DNA from: Clostridia bacterium
GTDB lineage: Bacteria > Bacillota > Clostridia > Oscillospirales > Acutalibacteraceae
Direction: 5' to 3'
Length of the DNA stretch: 56,124 nt
NCBI GenBank assembly: GCA_017631795.1
Contig: JAGBSO010000051.1
Location: 1-56,124 of the forward strand
Positions 34,131 through 43,339 of the stretch are shown in pieces (position 1 is the stretch's first letter; every line of letters starts with the position of its first letter). The position numbers and the translations under genes were made by a program. The notes beneath the pieces are model-generated. The model ran no database searches. It was not told where the DNA came from and saw only the letters and a list, made by a program, of their open reading frames with translations.

Positions 34131-34676
34131 TTATTCGGCAGCACCTTTACCGAGTGCAATACCTTTTTCAAGAGCTGCAATATTAAGTTCCATAATTTTG
34201 GGGCTTTTTGCCTTGAATTTATCTTCAAGAGAAGCAATTACAGCATCTTTGCTGACGATTCCTGTTGCACCGATGAGAGCACCGATGATAACAGTATTAG
34301 CAACTTTCTCATTGCCGAGTTCAAGAGCAACATCATCAACAGGAACAGAAATTGTTTTAACATCCTGTCTTTCGATGTCAGTTACACGGCTTGAGTTTAC
34401 AACAACTGTGCCACCTTCTTTAACATCATCAATGAATTTGTTGTATGCCTGTTCATTCATAGCGATGAGCGTGTCGCACTTTTTGGGAAGGGGAGAAACG
34501 ATGTCACAGTCACTGATGATAACTGTACATTTAGCGCTTCCGCCTCTCTGCTCAGGACCGTATTCGGGAAGGAAAGTTGAATGCTTACCCATATCAATTG
34601 CTGTGTGAGCAAGAGTGATACCTGCACTCATGATGCCCTGTCCGCCTGAACCTGAAAATACAAATGACTGTTTCAT
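34131..34676 (-). CDS. 2-oxoacid:ferredoxin oxidoreductase, gamma subunit
   Basis: 181 aa. GSGGQGIMSAGITLAH (9-24) and PEYGPEQRGG (37-46) are the glycine-rich and Arg-Gly signatures of the gamma domain, which contacts CoA and helps form the active heterotetramer. It overlaps the beta gene by one base, so it is translated with it. Together with alpha, beta and the ferredoxin-like delta subunit it forms a complex that oxidatively decarboxylates a 2-oxoacid to acyl-CoA with reduction of ferredoxin. Confidence 0.9.
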   Translation of the reverse strand: MKQSFVFSGSGGQGIMSAGITLAHTAIDMGKHSTFLPEYGPEQRGGSAKCTVIISDCDIVSPLPKKCDTLIAMNEQAYNKFIDDVKEGGTVVVNSSRVTDIERQDVKTISVPVDDVALELGNEKVANTVIIGALIGATGIVSKDAVIASLEDKFKAKSPKIMELNIAALEKGIALGKGAAE

Positions 34677-35419
34677 TATTTTTCAGCCTCCTTATCTTTA
34701 TAAACACCGGGAACAAAATAAGGAATTGAATTTGTGTTCATGTGTTCAAGAGTATCGAGAGGGCTCATCCCCCAGTTTGTGGGACAGTTTGTAAGAAGTT
34801 CGATGAATGTAAAACCTTTTCCTGCAAGCTGAAGTTCAAATGCTTTTTTGATGCCTTTCTTAGCATCTGCAACACCTTTAGGTGAGTTAAGAGCATATCT
34901 TGCAACAAAAACAGGAGCCTCAAGAACAGAAATAAGTTCACACATTTTAAGGGGATAACCTGTTGTCTGAGGATCTCTTCCGCAGGGAGTTGTTGTTGAT
35001 TTCTGACCTATAAGTGTTGTGGGAGCCATCTGTCCGCCTGTCATACCGTATGTCTGATTGTTTGCGAAAATAACAGTGAAGTTTTCACCACGGTTTGCTG
35101 CAGACATGATTTCTGCAAGACCGATAGCGGCAAGGTCACCGTCACCCTGATATGTGAAAACAAGACGATCGGGAAGACATCTCTTGATACCTGTTGCAAC
35201 AGCGGGAGCTCTGCCGTGGGCAGCACCGATATCATCACCGCTCCATGAATAAAGGTTAAGTGCACTACAACCGACAGAAATAACGTTGATTGCATTTTTC
35301 TGCTGATTGAGCTCATCCACTACATCAGCCACAAGTCTTGTTCCGAGTGCATGAAGACATCCGGGACAGTAGCCGGTAGCCATAGGAAGCAGTGCGCTGG
35401 GTCTTTTATATGACGGCAT
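34676..35419 (-). CDS. 2-oxoacid:ferredoxin oxidoreductase, beta subunit (TPP-binding)
   Basis: 247 aa. YCPGCLHALG near the N-terminus, and YQGDGDLAAIGLAE followed by ANNQTYGMTGGQ form the thiamine pyrophosphate and magnesium site (GDG...N). This is the catalytic TPP subunit. Substrate preference (2-oxoglutarate, branched-chain or aromatic 2-oxoacids) cannot be fixed from sequence alone. The order delta-alpha-beta-gamma is that of Clostridia VOR/KOR operons. Confidence 0.9.
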   Translation of the reverse strand: MPSYKRPSALLPMATGYCPGCLHALGTRLVADVVDELNQQKNAINVISVGCSALNLYSWSGDDIGAAHGRAPAVATGIKRCLPDRLVFTYQGDGDLAAIGLAEIMSAANRGENFTVIFANNQTYGMTGGQMAPTTLIGQKSTTTPCGRDPQTTGYPLKMCELISVLEAPVFVARYALNSPKGVADAKKGIKKAFELQLAGKGFTFIELLTNCPTNWGMSPLDTLEHMNTNSIPYFVPGVYKDKEAEK

Positions 35420-35421
35420 AA

Positions 35422-36489
35422 TTATGCTTCTCCTTTCACAATGTTTTCAATTGCCTCTAATACGCCTTCATCATCAAGCAGGATACCGCCTGAACGACCG
35501 TATTCGTGTACGGGGCAGCGACCCTTTACCTGAAGTTCGATATCATCACGCATCTGGGCAGGAATTGTCATTTCAATATCAATAATACCTTTTACCTTGT
35601 CATAGTCAAGATTATCAAGACTTGCCTTGGGGAAAGGATAAAGTGTGATGGGTCTGATCATACCGATTTTGTGACCCTGTTCACGGAGAGTATTGATAGC
35701 TTCTTTTGCAACTCTTGCTGCAATACCATATGCAACTACTACATATTCAGCATCTTCAAGCATATACTCTTCAACTTTAACGTCTGTCATTTCCCACATC
35801 TTATATGTCATGCCCTTGAATCTGTTGAGCATTTCAAGACCGAGTTCGGGAAGAATGGGAGTGATCATGTGGCTTTCTTCTCTGCCGTTGACTCTTGCAA
35901 GACACCAGTCTTCAGTGTTTGCATAGCTGATTTCTTTCATTTCGGGAAGTTCAACTTCTTCCATGATTGCACCGAGACAGCCATCCATAAGAATAAGAAC
36001 GGGACCCTTATCTCTTTCTGCATATTCCCATGCATCATAAGTAAGGTCAACTGCTTCCTGTAATGTTGCGGGAGCAAAAACCATTGCTCTGAAACCACCG
36101 TGGCCGAGAGCCTTTGTTGCCTGAAGATAGTCAGACTGAGCAGGCTGGATTGAACCGAGACCGGGGCCACCACGGGAAATGTTTACGATAACAGCGGGAA
36201 GCTGTGATGATGCAAGGTACGAAATACCTTCTGCCTTAAGGCTGATACCGGGGCCTGATGAGCTTGTGAGAGCACGTGTACCTGTTGCAGCAGCACCGTA
36301 AACCATGTTGATTGATGCAACTTCGCTTTCACCCTGTACAAAGGCACCGCCTACTTCGGGAAGTCTCTTTGAAAGGTATTCGGGGATTTCATTCTGAGGA
36401 GTGATAGGGTAGCCGGCAAAGAAACGGCATCCGCCTCTGACTGCTGCTTCAGCAATAGCTTCGCAGCCTTTCATAAATCTTTTTTCCAT
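35422..36489 (-). CDS. vorB: 2-oxoacid:ferredoxin oxidoreductase, alpha subunit (VorB-like)
   Basis: 355 aa. FAGYPITPQNEIPEYL (about 24-39), QGESEVASINMVYGAA and TSSSGPGISLKAEG (about 76-89) are the conserved 2-oxoacid-binding blocks of the alpha subunit. The sequence resembles proteins annotated as 3-methyl-2-oxobutanoate dehydrogenase subunit VorB, suggesting branched-chain 2-oxoacids. That substrate assignment is weak. Neighbouring acyl-CoA ligase and aldehyde dehydrogenase genes fit a role in interconverting acids, acyl-CoAs and aldehydes. It lies 2 bp from the beta gene and 4 bp from the ferredoxin gene. Confidence 0.88.
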   Translation of the reverse strand: MEKRFMKGCEAIAEAAVRGGCRFFAGYPITPQNEIPEYLSKRLPEVGGAFVQGESEVASINMVYGAAATGTRALTSSSGPGISLKAEGISYLASSQLPAVIVNISRGGPGLGSIQPAQSDYLQATKALGHGGFRAMVFAPATLQEAVDLTYDAWEYAERDKGPVLILMDGCLGAIMEEVELPEMKEISYANTEDWCLARVNGREESHMITPILPELGLEMLNRFKGMTYKMWEMTDVKVEEYMLEDAEYVVVAYGIAARVAKEAINTLREQGHKIGMIRPITLYPFPKASLDNLDYDKVKGIIDIEMTIPAQMRDDIELQVKGRCPVHEYGRSGGILLDDEGVLEAIENIVKGEA

Positions 36490-36493
36490 TTCC

Positions 36494-36700
36494 TTACTTC
36501 TCCTTTGCTGTAACTTCGATTGCCCCTTCAGGACACATCAGAGCACATATCGCACAGGTTGTGCAGGCATCTTCGTTAATATTAACGGGGTAGAAATGAC
36601 CTTTCTGAGATCTTTCTTTACCCATTTCCAATATATGCTTCGGGCAGAATTTAACGCAATAACCGCAACCCTTGCACATAAGTTCATTAATGGTAACCAT
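36494..36700 (-). CDS. 2-oxoacid:ferredoxin oxidoreductase, delta subunit (2[4Fe-4S] ferredoxin)
   Basis: 68 aa with two CxxCxxCxxxCP motifs, CKGCGYCVKFCP (9-20) and CTTCAICALMCP (41-52), each binding a [4Fe-4S] cluster. It passes electrons from the TPP centre to free ferredoxin. First gene of the operon, with an AAAGGAG site. A promoter lies at 36757-36785. Confidence 0.92.
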   Translation of the reverse strand: MVTINELMCKGCGYCVKFCPKHILEMGKERSQKGHFYPVNINEDACTTCAICALMCPEGAIEVTAKEK

Positions 36701-36756
36701 TATCTGTTCTCCTTTACCTTTTTTTGTGAAAAAGGTGAATATTTTATGTACATTTC

Positions 36757-36785
36757 ATTATAGCACATAAATTCTTATTTGTAAA
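36757..36785 (-). promoter_or_regulatory. Promoter of the oxidoreductase operon
   Basis: On the minus strand TTTACA (36785-36780), a 17-nt spacer and TATAAT (36762-36757). It sits in the 114-bp gap after the acyl-CoA ligase gene. Confidence 0.65.
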
Positions 36786-36814
36786 TTAAAAAAATATTAA
36801 CTTTTTTTTATTTT

Positions 36815-38476
36815 TTATACTTTTCTTTCTGCTCTTGCCTTTTCGGGATCTGCTGAAGTAAGCTTCATGAAGTCAACTTTCATAAGGGGAGTTTCAGGAA
36901 GTTTATCCATGAATACATAGTCACGGGGTACATAAAATTTTGAGAAGTTGTCTTCAAGTATCTTTGCGATCTTTTCTTTTGTTTCGTCTGTTTCGTACTT
37001 CTTGTCAGCCATAACAAGATAAAGTCTTACCATTGAACGGCTGCCTTCCCACCCCTGAACAGCACAGCATTCTTTTACTTCTTCAAGTTCGCCAACAACT
37101 TTTTCGATATCAGTGGGATAAACGTTGTAACCTGAAATGATAACAAGTCTCTTTTTTCTGCCTGAGAAGAAGAAATATCCGTCGGGAGCTCTGTAACCAA
37201 GGTCACCTGAAAGAACCCATTTCTTGCCGTTTTCGTCTGTGTAGATACCGTATTCCTTGTCTTCGCCATCCATCAGATAACCTTCCATGATTGTGGGACC
37301 TGAGATAGCAAATTCACCGACTTCACCATCGGGGAGTTTCTTATGGTTGTCGTCCCAGATTTCAACTTCAACACCACGGAGAGGCTTACCAACGCTGCCA
37401 CGACGATAGTCATCATTTGAGTTGGTTGTACAAACTGAGTTTGTTTCTGTAAGACCGTAACCCTGACGGAGTCTTGCAACAGAACCCCATTTTTCAAAGT
37501 ATGTGTTGAATTCATCAAGGAAAGCATCTGAAACGTCGTCACCGCCGCAGAACATAATTCTCATATTCTTAAGGTGGGGACCGTCAAAGCCTTTCTGCTT
37601 CATGAGTTTCTGGAACATAAGGGGAATACCGACAACACCGGCAATTCTGTTCTGTTTAAGGATTTTTACAAAGAGTTTTGCATCAAACTGCATCATGGGA
37701 ATGATTCTTGCACTGTTACACATTGCCATGTGAATACCGATACAAAGACCGAAACAATGGAAAAGAGGAAGAACGATAACTTCTGCTTCTTCACCGGGTG
37801 CATGGATTTCGTCAAGGTCTGAAACTCTCCAGCAGAGTTCGTTGATTGATTTTGAAGTGATGCTGATAGTCTTGCTCTTACCTGTTGTACCGCCGCCGTT
37901 AAGGTAAGCACCTGTGTCATCACCATTGTCGTTTACGAAGTCAGGCATGATTTTCTTTGCGAGAATATCTTTGTAGTAAACAGCTTTGTTGTATTTTGGG
38001 TAAAGTTTTTTTACAAGAGCTTCACCGACCTTACAGCCTGCCATTTTGATACCTTCTGAATAGTCTGATGAACAGCATACGATACAGGGGATACCTGCAT
38101 TGTTGATAGTCTGGATATGATCCTTTGCAAGAAGGTCAAGAATCATTACAGCCTTTGAATCAACTTCTTCAATTCTTTCTTTAAGGAAGTCTGTTGACAT
38201 AAGAGGATGAACAAAGTTAGTGATTACACCGATACTGTTAAGAGCATAGAATGCAACGATACTCTGAACTGTTGTGGGCATGAATACTGTAACAACATCG
38301 CCACGCTTGATGCCGAGTTCTTTCTGAATATAACCTGCAAGATAGTTCATGTCTCTGAACATTTCAGAACGATAATACTTGACACCGAAGTGCTGCATCA
38401 TGTAGACATCGTCGTAGATTTCAGTACATTCTCTGAGGTACTGGTAACAGTTTTTGTTTTCGGGTGATTTTAACAT
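36815..38476 (-). CDS. AMP-forming acyl-CoA synthetase (second copy)
   Basis: 553 aa, ANL superfamily. It has the phosphate loop LNGGGTTGKSKT, GYGLTE, SGDLGYRAPDG, the hinge RKKRLVIISGYNVYP and a C-terminal catalytic lysine, probably in PLMKVDFMK. It resembles the ligase at 22035-23732 throughout, so the two are paralogues, here without an acyltransferase partner. It lies just upstream of the 2-oxoacid oxidoreductase operon and downstream of an aldehyde dehydrogenase, which fits activation of carboxylic acids. An AGGAG site precedes the ATG. Confidence 0.88.
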   Translation of the reverse strand: MLKSPENKNCYQYLRECTEIYDDVYMMQHFGVKYYRSEMFRDMNYLAGYIQKELGIKRGDVVTVFMPTTVQSIVAFYALNSIGVITNFVHPLMSTDFLKERIEEVDSKAVMILDLLAKDHIQTINNAGIPCIVCCSSDYSEGIKMAGCKVGEALVKKLYPKYNKAVYYKDILAKKIMPDFVNDNGDDTGAYLNGGGTTGKSKTISITSKSINELCWRVSDLDEIHAPGEEAEVIVLPLFHCFGLCIGIHMAMCNSARIIPMMQFDAKLFVKILKQNRIAGVVGIPLMFQKLMKQKGFDGPHLKNMRIMFCGGDDVSDAFLDEFNTYFEKWGSVARLRQGYGLTETNSVCTTNSNDDYRRGSVGKPLRGVEVEIWDDNHKKLPDGEVGEFAISGPTIMEGYLMDGEDKEYGIYTDENGKKWVLSGDLGYRAPDGYFFFSGRKKRLVIISGYNVYPTDIEKVVGELEEVKECCAVQGWEGSRSMVRLYLVMADKKYETDETKEKIAKILEDNFSKFYVPRDYVFMDKLPETPLMKVDFMKLTSADPEKARAERKV

Positions 38477-38723
38477 AATCGATTTCTCCTGAAATAAAAA
38501 TTTGTAGAAATTTGTTATTATAACTATTATATTTTATCAATCATATAAGAGTAAATTGTTATTAAATTAAGAATAAAATTTGAAGAAAAATTGAATTATT
38601 TTGATTGTTTATATTTTATAATAGACAAAAAATAATTTAATGCGAATTGTTCGTCATTTGTCGATAAACATTTTTAATTTTTCAGAAAAATCTCAAAGAT
38701 TTTTTTTGAAAATTATAGTTTAT

Positions 38724-38767
38724 AAACAGAAAAATATCCCACCAAAAATGATGGGATATCTCTGTTT
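38724..38767 (-). terminator. Terminator of the aldehyde dehydrogenase gene
   Basis: ATATCCCA (38734-38741) pairs with TGGGATAT (38752-38759), extended by AAACAGA with TCTGTTT on the outside. It overlaps the dehydrogenase stop. The rest of the 289-bp gap to the ligase (38477-38723) is AT-rich, with no gene seen. Confidence 0.7.
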
Positions 38768-40232
38768 ATTTTTTTCTGAAAGAGAAACTTATGAAATCTT
38801 TAAACGAAGCAGGCAATAATTTATAGTCAGTCTGAAGCGTTGTTCTGATTGTTGAACCGAAATTCAGATTTCTTGATGCCCAGATATTCAGCTTGTTATA
38901 AGGCTGATATCTCTGACCTAGGTCTATCCAAGTTTTTTTGTCAACAATGCTTGCATAATGAGTAAAAGTATCAAATCCGTCTTTTCCGTGATACTGACCC
39001 ATACCGCTTTCGCCTACACCACCAAATCCCATAGCTGTGGTGATAACATGAATATCTGTTTCGTTTACACAACCACCGCCGAATGTGCATGAAGAGTGAA
39101 TTTTTTCGATGTTGGCTTTGCTTGTAGAGAAAATATAAAGAGCAAGCGGCTTATCATGACTGTTTATTGTGTTTATAACATCATCAAGATTATCATATGT
39201 CAGTATCGGGAGAACAGGTCCGAAAATTTCTTCTTTCATAACCGCATCGTCCCATGTCACATTGTCCATAACAGTCATCTGAATCCGTCTTGTGACAGGG
39301 TCGCTGTTACCGCCGTGAACAACTTTCTGTGCATCGATAAGCGAACAAACTCTGTTGAAATGCTTGTCATTTATAATGCAGCCGTAATCATCATTGTTGA
39401 CACAGTCACCGAATTGGCGGACAATCTCTTCCTTCAGAAGGGCAACGAATTTATCTTTGATACTTCTGTGAACATAGACATAATCGGGTGCAACACAGGT
39501 CTGTCCGACATTGAATCCCTTGCCGAAAACAAGACGTCTTGCAGAAATTCTGAGATTTGCTGTTTCATCAACGATTGTAGGACTTTTTCCACCGAGTTCA
39601 AGCGTAACAGGTGTGATGTTTTTTGCAGCTTTTTCAAGAACGAGTCTACCAACGTTTTTACTGCCTGTAAAGAAGATATAATCAAATTTTTCGTCAAGCA
39701 GATATTGATTTTCATTTCTGCCGCCTGTTATGACAGTTACATATTCTTCAGGGAATATTTCATTTATCATTTCTTTGACGATGGCACTTGTGTTCGGAGA
39801 GTAAGCACTTGTTTTTACAACGCAAGTGTTACCTGCTGCGACAGCATCAATAATCGGAGGAATTGTAAGCATAAACGGATAATTCCACGGGCTCATAATG
39901 AGTGTTACGCCATAAGGCATGGGTCTGACATAGCTGTGTGACAGTTGCTGGCCAAAAGGAGTCATTACTGTTTTTTTCTTAGTCAGCTTATGAATATTTT
40001 TCAGCATATGATTTACTTCTGCCATGACAACAGCAATTTCACACAGATATGATTCATAGGGGCTTTTTCCTAAATCTGCTTTGAGAGCAGCAGCAATGCG
40101 TGCTTCATTATTTATGATGTAGTTTTTGATTTTTTTCAGATAAAGAACTCGTGTATCTACCGATTTTGTAGCTCCTGAATTAAAAAATTCCCGCTGTTTT
40201 TTTACTATTTCATTGATTTCTGATTTTTCCAT
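38766..40232 (-). CDS. Aldehyde dehydrogenase, ALDH3-like
   Basis: 488 aa. SPWNYPF (114-120, N117), LELGGKSP (211-218, general base E212) and GQTCVAPDY (243-251, catalytic C246) are all present. The ALDH3 group oxidises fatty, aromatic or coniferyl aldehydes to acids with NAD(P). The product acid could be taken by the acyl-CoA ligase encoded next on the same strand (inference). There is a CGGAGG site and a promoter at 40264-40292. The C-terminus ends in a short hydrophobic-basic tail (FISFSFRKK). Confidence 0.9.
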   Translation of the reverse strand: MEKSEINEIVKKQREFFNSGATKSVDTRVLYLKKIKNYIINNEARIAAALKADLGKSPYESYLCEIAVVMAEVNHMLKNIHKLTKKKTVMTPFGQQLSHSYVRPMPYGVTLIMSPWNYPFMLTIPPIIDAVAAGNTCVVKTSAYSPNTSAIVKEMINEIFPEEYVTVITGGRNENQYLLDEKFDYIFFTGSKNVGRLVLEKAAKNITPVTLELGGKSPTIVDETANLRISARRLVFGKGFNVGQTCVAPDYVYVHRSIKDKFVALLKEEIVRQFGDCVNNDDYGCIINDKHFNRVCSLIDAQKVVHGGNSDPVTRRIQMTVMDNVTWDDAVMKEEIFGPVLPILTYDNLDDVINTINSHDKPLALYIFSTSKANIEKIHSSCTFGGGCVNETDIHVITTAMGFGGVGESGMGQYHGKDGFDTFTHYASIVDKKTWIDLGQRYQPYNKLNIWASRNLNFGSTIRTTLQTDYKLLPASFKDFISFSFRKK

Positions 40233-40263
40233 GGTAGCCTCCGATAATTATTGATAATTTTTT

Positions 40264-40292
40264 ATTTTAATATTTAAATATGAAATTTTCAA
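40264..40292 (-). promoter_or_regulatory. Promoter of the aldehyde dehydrogenase gene
   Basis: On the minus strand TTGAAA (40292-40287), a 17-nt spacer and TAAAAT (40269-40264). Confidence 0.6.
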
Positions 40293-40403
40293 TGTGTATT
40301 ATCAAAATAAAACGACACAAACGGCAATTATGTATAAAAACATGCAGGTGGAAGAAATTTGTCGCTGTTTTTTTTTATTTTATGGTGAAAGCAATACTTT
40401 TTA

Positions 40404-40432
40404 TTGACATTGTTGAATTTTTTGTGTTATAT
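40404..40432 (+). promoter_or_regulatory. Promoter of the GH2 gene
   Basis: TTGACA (40404-40409), a 17-nt spacer and TTATAT (40427-40432), about 35 nt before the start codon. Confidence 0.7.
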
Positions 40433-40471
40433 TTCAGATAAATGAATAAAAAGTGAAACGGAATGATGTAA

Positions 40472-42196
40472 ATGTACAGACCTGAATATCCGAGACCGTC
40501 ATTTGTCCGTGAAAACTGGATTAATCTTAACGGTATATGGGATTTTGAAATAGGTAATGATAATGTTTTCGACAAAGTGATTGAAGTGCCTTTCTGCCCT
40601 GAAAGTTCACTTTCGGGCATAGGTCATAAGGATTTTATGTATGACCTGCAATACAGAAAAACAGTTGAAATAACAGCTGAACAACTTGCAGGCAGTGTTG
40701 TTATCAACTTCGGTGCAGTAGATTACGAATGCACACTTTTTGTCAACGGAAAAAATGCAGGTTATCACAAAGGCGGATATATTTCATTCTCATTTGATAT
40801 AACGGAGTATCTTGCTGAAGGCGAAAATGAGCTTGTTTTGTCTGTTAAGGACGATACAAAAAATCCTGCAATCCCAATGGGTAAACAGTCTGACAGATTC
40901 GAAAGCTATGGTTGCAGCTACACAAGAACAACAGGTATATGGCAGACAGTATGGCTTGAATTTACAGGAAAAACATATATAACTGACAGAAAAATCACTG
41001 CAGATCCTGACACAAAATCAGTTGTTTTTGAGGGTAAACTCAACAATGCTGACGACTGTGAAGTCTGTGCTGAAATTTTCTATAAGAACGAAAAAGTTGC
41101 AGAATGTAAAACATCTGCAAACGGAAGTTTTGACATGACAGCAACTCTTGACGGTGATATAAAACTCTGGGATGTACTGAATCCGGAAATTTATGACATT
41201 GTTCTTACTGTCAAGCAGAATGGTGAAGTGTCAGACTTTGTAAAAACATACACAGGTTTCAGAAGTATTGAGCTTCGTGACGGGAAATTCCTTCTTAACG
41301 GAAAATCTGTATTTCTTCGTCAGATTCTTGACCAGGGCTTCCATCCCGAAGGTGTTTACACATTCCCGACAATTGAAGACATTGAAAAAGATATTGACAT
41401 TGCTATTGATCTTGGTTTCAACGGTGCAAGACCCCACGAAAAGATTTTTGAAGAATACTATTTCTATTATGCAGACATGAAAGGTTATCTTGTATGGGGT
41501 GAATATCCAAACTGGGGTTGCCTTCTTGACAGTAAAAATAATCCTGCGGGGCTTGATAATTTCATTTCTGAGTGGAAAGAAGAACTTGTCAGAGATTATA
41601 ATCATCCGTCAATTATCGGTTGGTGTCCGCTTAATGAAACATGGGACGGACCCCATTTCTGTGATGCCGTTTCTCAGAAAGCCATTTTTGATGCAACAAA
41701 AGCATACGACGCAACAAGACCTGTTATAGGTGCCAGCGGCGGTTATCTCTATTTTACCGATATTGACGACTATCATGATTATTCCCACACAGCTGAAGAA
41801 ATTATTTCTCATGTTCATAATCACAAAAACGGTACTTATGAGCACGAAGTTGTAGATAAGAAAAATGCAGAAGAGAATGCATGTCTTCTCACTCAGGAAG
41901 ACCTTAAGGGTCTGCCCATTTTCTGCTCTGAATACGGCGGAATTTCTTTCAATGTCGGTGACGGTGCATGGGGCTATGTAAATGAAAGCAATGAAGACGA
42001 TTTTGTAGCTCATTACATTTCTGACACAACAGCTATTATGCAGAGTGACTGCATGGGTATGTGTTATACTCAGCTTACAGACGTTGAACAGGAGCAGAAT
42101 GGTCTTGTTACATATGAAAGACTGCACAAATTCAGTGAAGATGCCCGCAGAAAAATCCGTGAATGCAATATGCAGAAGGCAAAGATTGAAGAATAA
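40472..42196 (+). CDS. Glycoside hydrolase family 2 beta-glycosidase
   Basis: 574 aa. The GH2 order is visible: an N-terminal sugar-binding jelly roll (RENWINLNGIWDFEIG, about 11-26), an immunoglobulin-like middle domain, and a TIM barrel beginning near FLLNGKSVFLRQ. The acid/base is probably E389 in PLNETWDG and the nucleophile E487 in CSEYGG. GH2 covers beta-galactosidases, glucuronidases and mannosidases. The short length and missing C-terminal domains do not settle which. No signal peptide, so imported oligosaccharides are the likely substrate. Monocistronic, with only a weak ribosome binding site. Confidence 0.9.
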   Translation: MYRPEYPRPSFVRENWINLNGIWDFEIGNDNVFDKVIEVPFCPESSLSGIGHKDFMYDLQYRKTVEITAEQLAGSVVINFGAVDYECTLFVNGKNAGYHKGGYISFSFDITEYLAEGENELVLSVKDDTKNPAIPMGKQSDRFESYGCSYTRTTGIWQTVWLEFTGKTYITDRKITADPDTKSVVFEGKLNNADDCEVCAEIFYKNEKVAECKTSANGSFDMTATLDGDIKLWDVLNPEIYDIVLTVKQNGEVSDFVKTYTGFRSIELRDGKFLLNGKSVFLRQILDQGFHPEGVYTFPTIEDIEKDIDIAIDLGFNGARPHEKIFEEYYFYYADMKGYLVWGEYPNWGCLLDSKNNPAGLDNFISEWKEELVRDYNHPSIIGWCPLNETWDGPHFCDAVSQKAIFDATKAYDATRPVIGASGGYLYFTDIDDYHDYSHTAEEIISHVHNHKNGTYEHEVVDKKNAEENACLLTQEDLKGLPIFCSEYGGISFNVGDGAWGYVNESNEDDFVAHYISDTTAIMQSDCMGMCYTQLTDVEQEQNGLVTYERLHKFSEDARRKIRECNMQKAKIEE

Positions 42197-42200
42197 GAAA

Positions 42201-42225
42201 AAGGAGATGGTTTTGCCATCTCCTT
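42201..42225. terminator. Bidirectional terminator
   Basis: AAGGAGATGG and CCATCTCCTT form a 10-bp stem with a TTTTG loop between the convergent GH2 and hemW genes. Confidence 0.85.
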
Positions 42226-43339
42226 AATTTATTAATTCGCTTATAATATAGTTTGAAATCAGAAATCCGTCAGGTGTAAGTGAAAGTGCTGTGTCTGTAA
42301 GTGTCAGCATTCCTTCTTTTACAAATCTGTCGGCTTTTTTCATTATTTCAGCAGGGAAGTCTTCACCGAAACGGTTTTTGTAATCTTCAAAAATAATTCC
42401 GTCAGACAGCCTGAGACGAAGCATTATATATTCATCTCTGTCACCGCCTGAGCAGTCATATACAGCCTTTTCTCTGTTTATAAAAGAATTTATATCCCTT
42501 TCGAAAAAGAATCTCTTATCGTCTATAAATGAATGTGCGGAAGGTCCTATCCCCAGATATTCTTCACAATTCCAGTATTTTGTGTTGTGTCTGCTTTCAT
42601 ATCCTTTTTTTGCAAAATTGGATATTTCATAATGAACAAATCCTGCATTCCTGAGTTTTTCGGAAAGACGAATATACATGTCGCAGACAATATCTTCATC
42701 TGGCAGATTCAGAGAGTCAATTCTTTTGTGAAAAACAGTCCCTTCTTCAACCGAGAGCATATATGCGCTGATGTGCGGCACTCCTGTTTCAATGCAGAAA
42801 TCAATCGTTTCGTCAAGACTTTCTATTGTCTGGTCGGGAATACCGAGCATCACATCAAGTGAAATATTATTTATACCGTAGTTTTTTGCAAAATCAATTA
42901 CAGTTTTAACCTGATGTCTGTCTGCAAATCTGCCGAGTTTCTTTCTTTCATTATCAACTGCCGATTGCATACCGAGAGATATTCTGTTGACACCGTACGA
43001 TGCAAGTCTGTTGAAAAACTCTTCATCAACTGTTGACGGATTGCATTCGACTGTGATTTCAGCATCATCTGTTATATCGTAATATTCTTTTGCGCAGTTT
43101 ATTATGCTGCCGATATTGTCTGCACCGATAACAGACGGTGTACCGCCGCCGAAATAAACTGTATCAAAGCTGAAATCAGCATTTTGGGTGAATTCCGTTG
43201 TTCTTATGCCTGTTTTTATTTCATCAATAACAGCACCGACATAGTTTTCTATGTCGGCGTTTTTTGAAAGGCAGGAATAAAAGTCGCAGTAAGGACATCT
43301 GCTGCGGCAGAAAGGAATATGTATATATAAACCTTTCAT
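42224..43339 (-). CDS. hemW: Heme chaperone HemW (radical SAM)
   Basis: 371 aa from the ATG at 43339. YIHIPFCRSRCPYCDFYS carries the CX3CX2C cluster, preceded by the family's HIPFC motif. GGGTPS, ECNPST and GMQSA follow in the order seen in HemW. HemW is often mis-annotated as coproporphyrinogen III oxidase but lacks that activity and delivers heme. The frame begins with a GTG one codon earlier. The ATG shares its A with the lepA stop (TGATG), so translation is coupled. Last gene of the obg-mrnC-yitT-lepA-hemW operon. Confidence 0.92.
   Translation of the reverse strand: MKGLYIHIPFCRSRCPYCDFYSCLSKNADIENYVGAVIDEIKTGIRTTEFTQNADFSFDTVYFGGGTPSVIGADNIGSIINCAKEYYDITDDAEITVECNPSTVDEEFFNRLASYGVNRISLGMQSAVDNERKKLGRFADRHQVKTVIDFAKNYGINNISLDVMLGIPDQTIESLDETIDFCIETGVPHISAYMLSVEEGTVFHKRIDSLNLPDEDIVCDMYIRLSEKLRNAGFVHYEISNFAKKGYESRHNTKYWNCEEYLGIGPSAHSFIDDKRFFFERDINSFINREKAVYDCSGGDRDEYIMLRLRLSDGIIFEDYKNRFGEDFPAEIMKKADRFVKEGMLTLTDTALSLTPDGFLISNYIISELIN

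Noticed and set aside
34131..36700. Pyruvate:ferredoxin oxidoreductase (por)
   Set aside because: Subunit sizes and alpha motifs resemble VOR/KOR operons, but pyruvate cannot be strictly excluded by sequence reading alone.
42224..43339. Annotation as oxygen-independent coproporphyrinogen oxidase
   Set aside because: Length and HIPFC motif fit HemW, and its place in the obg-lepA operon is that of HemW.
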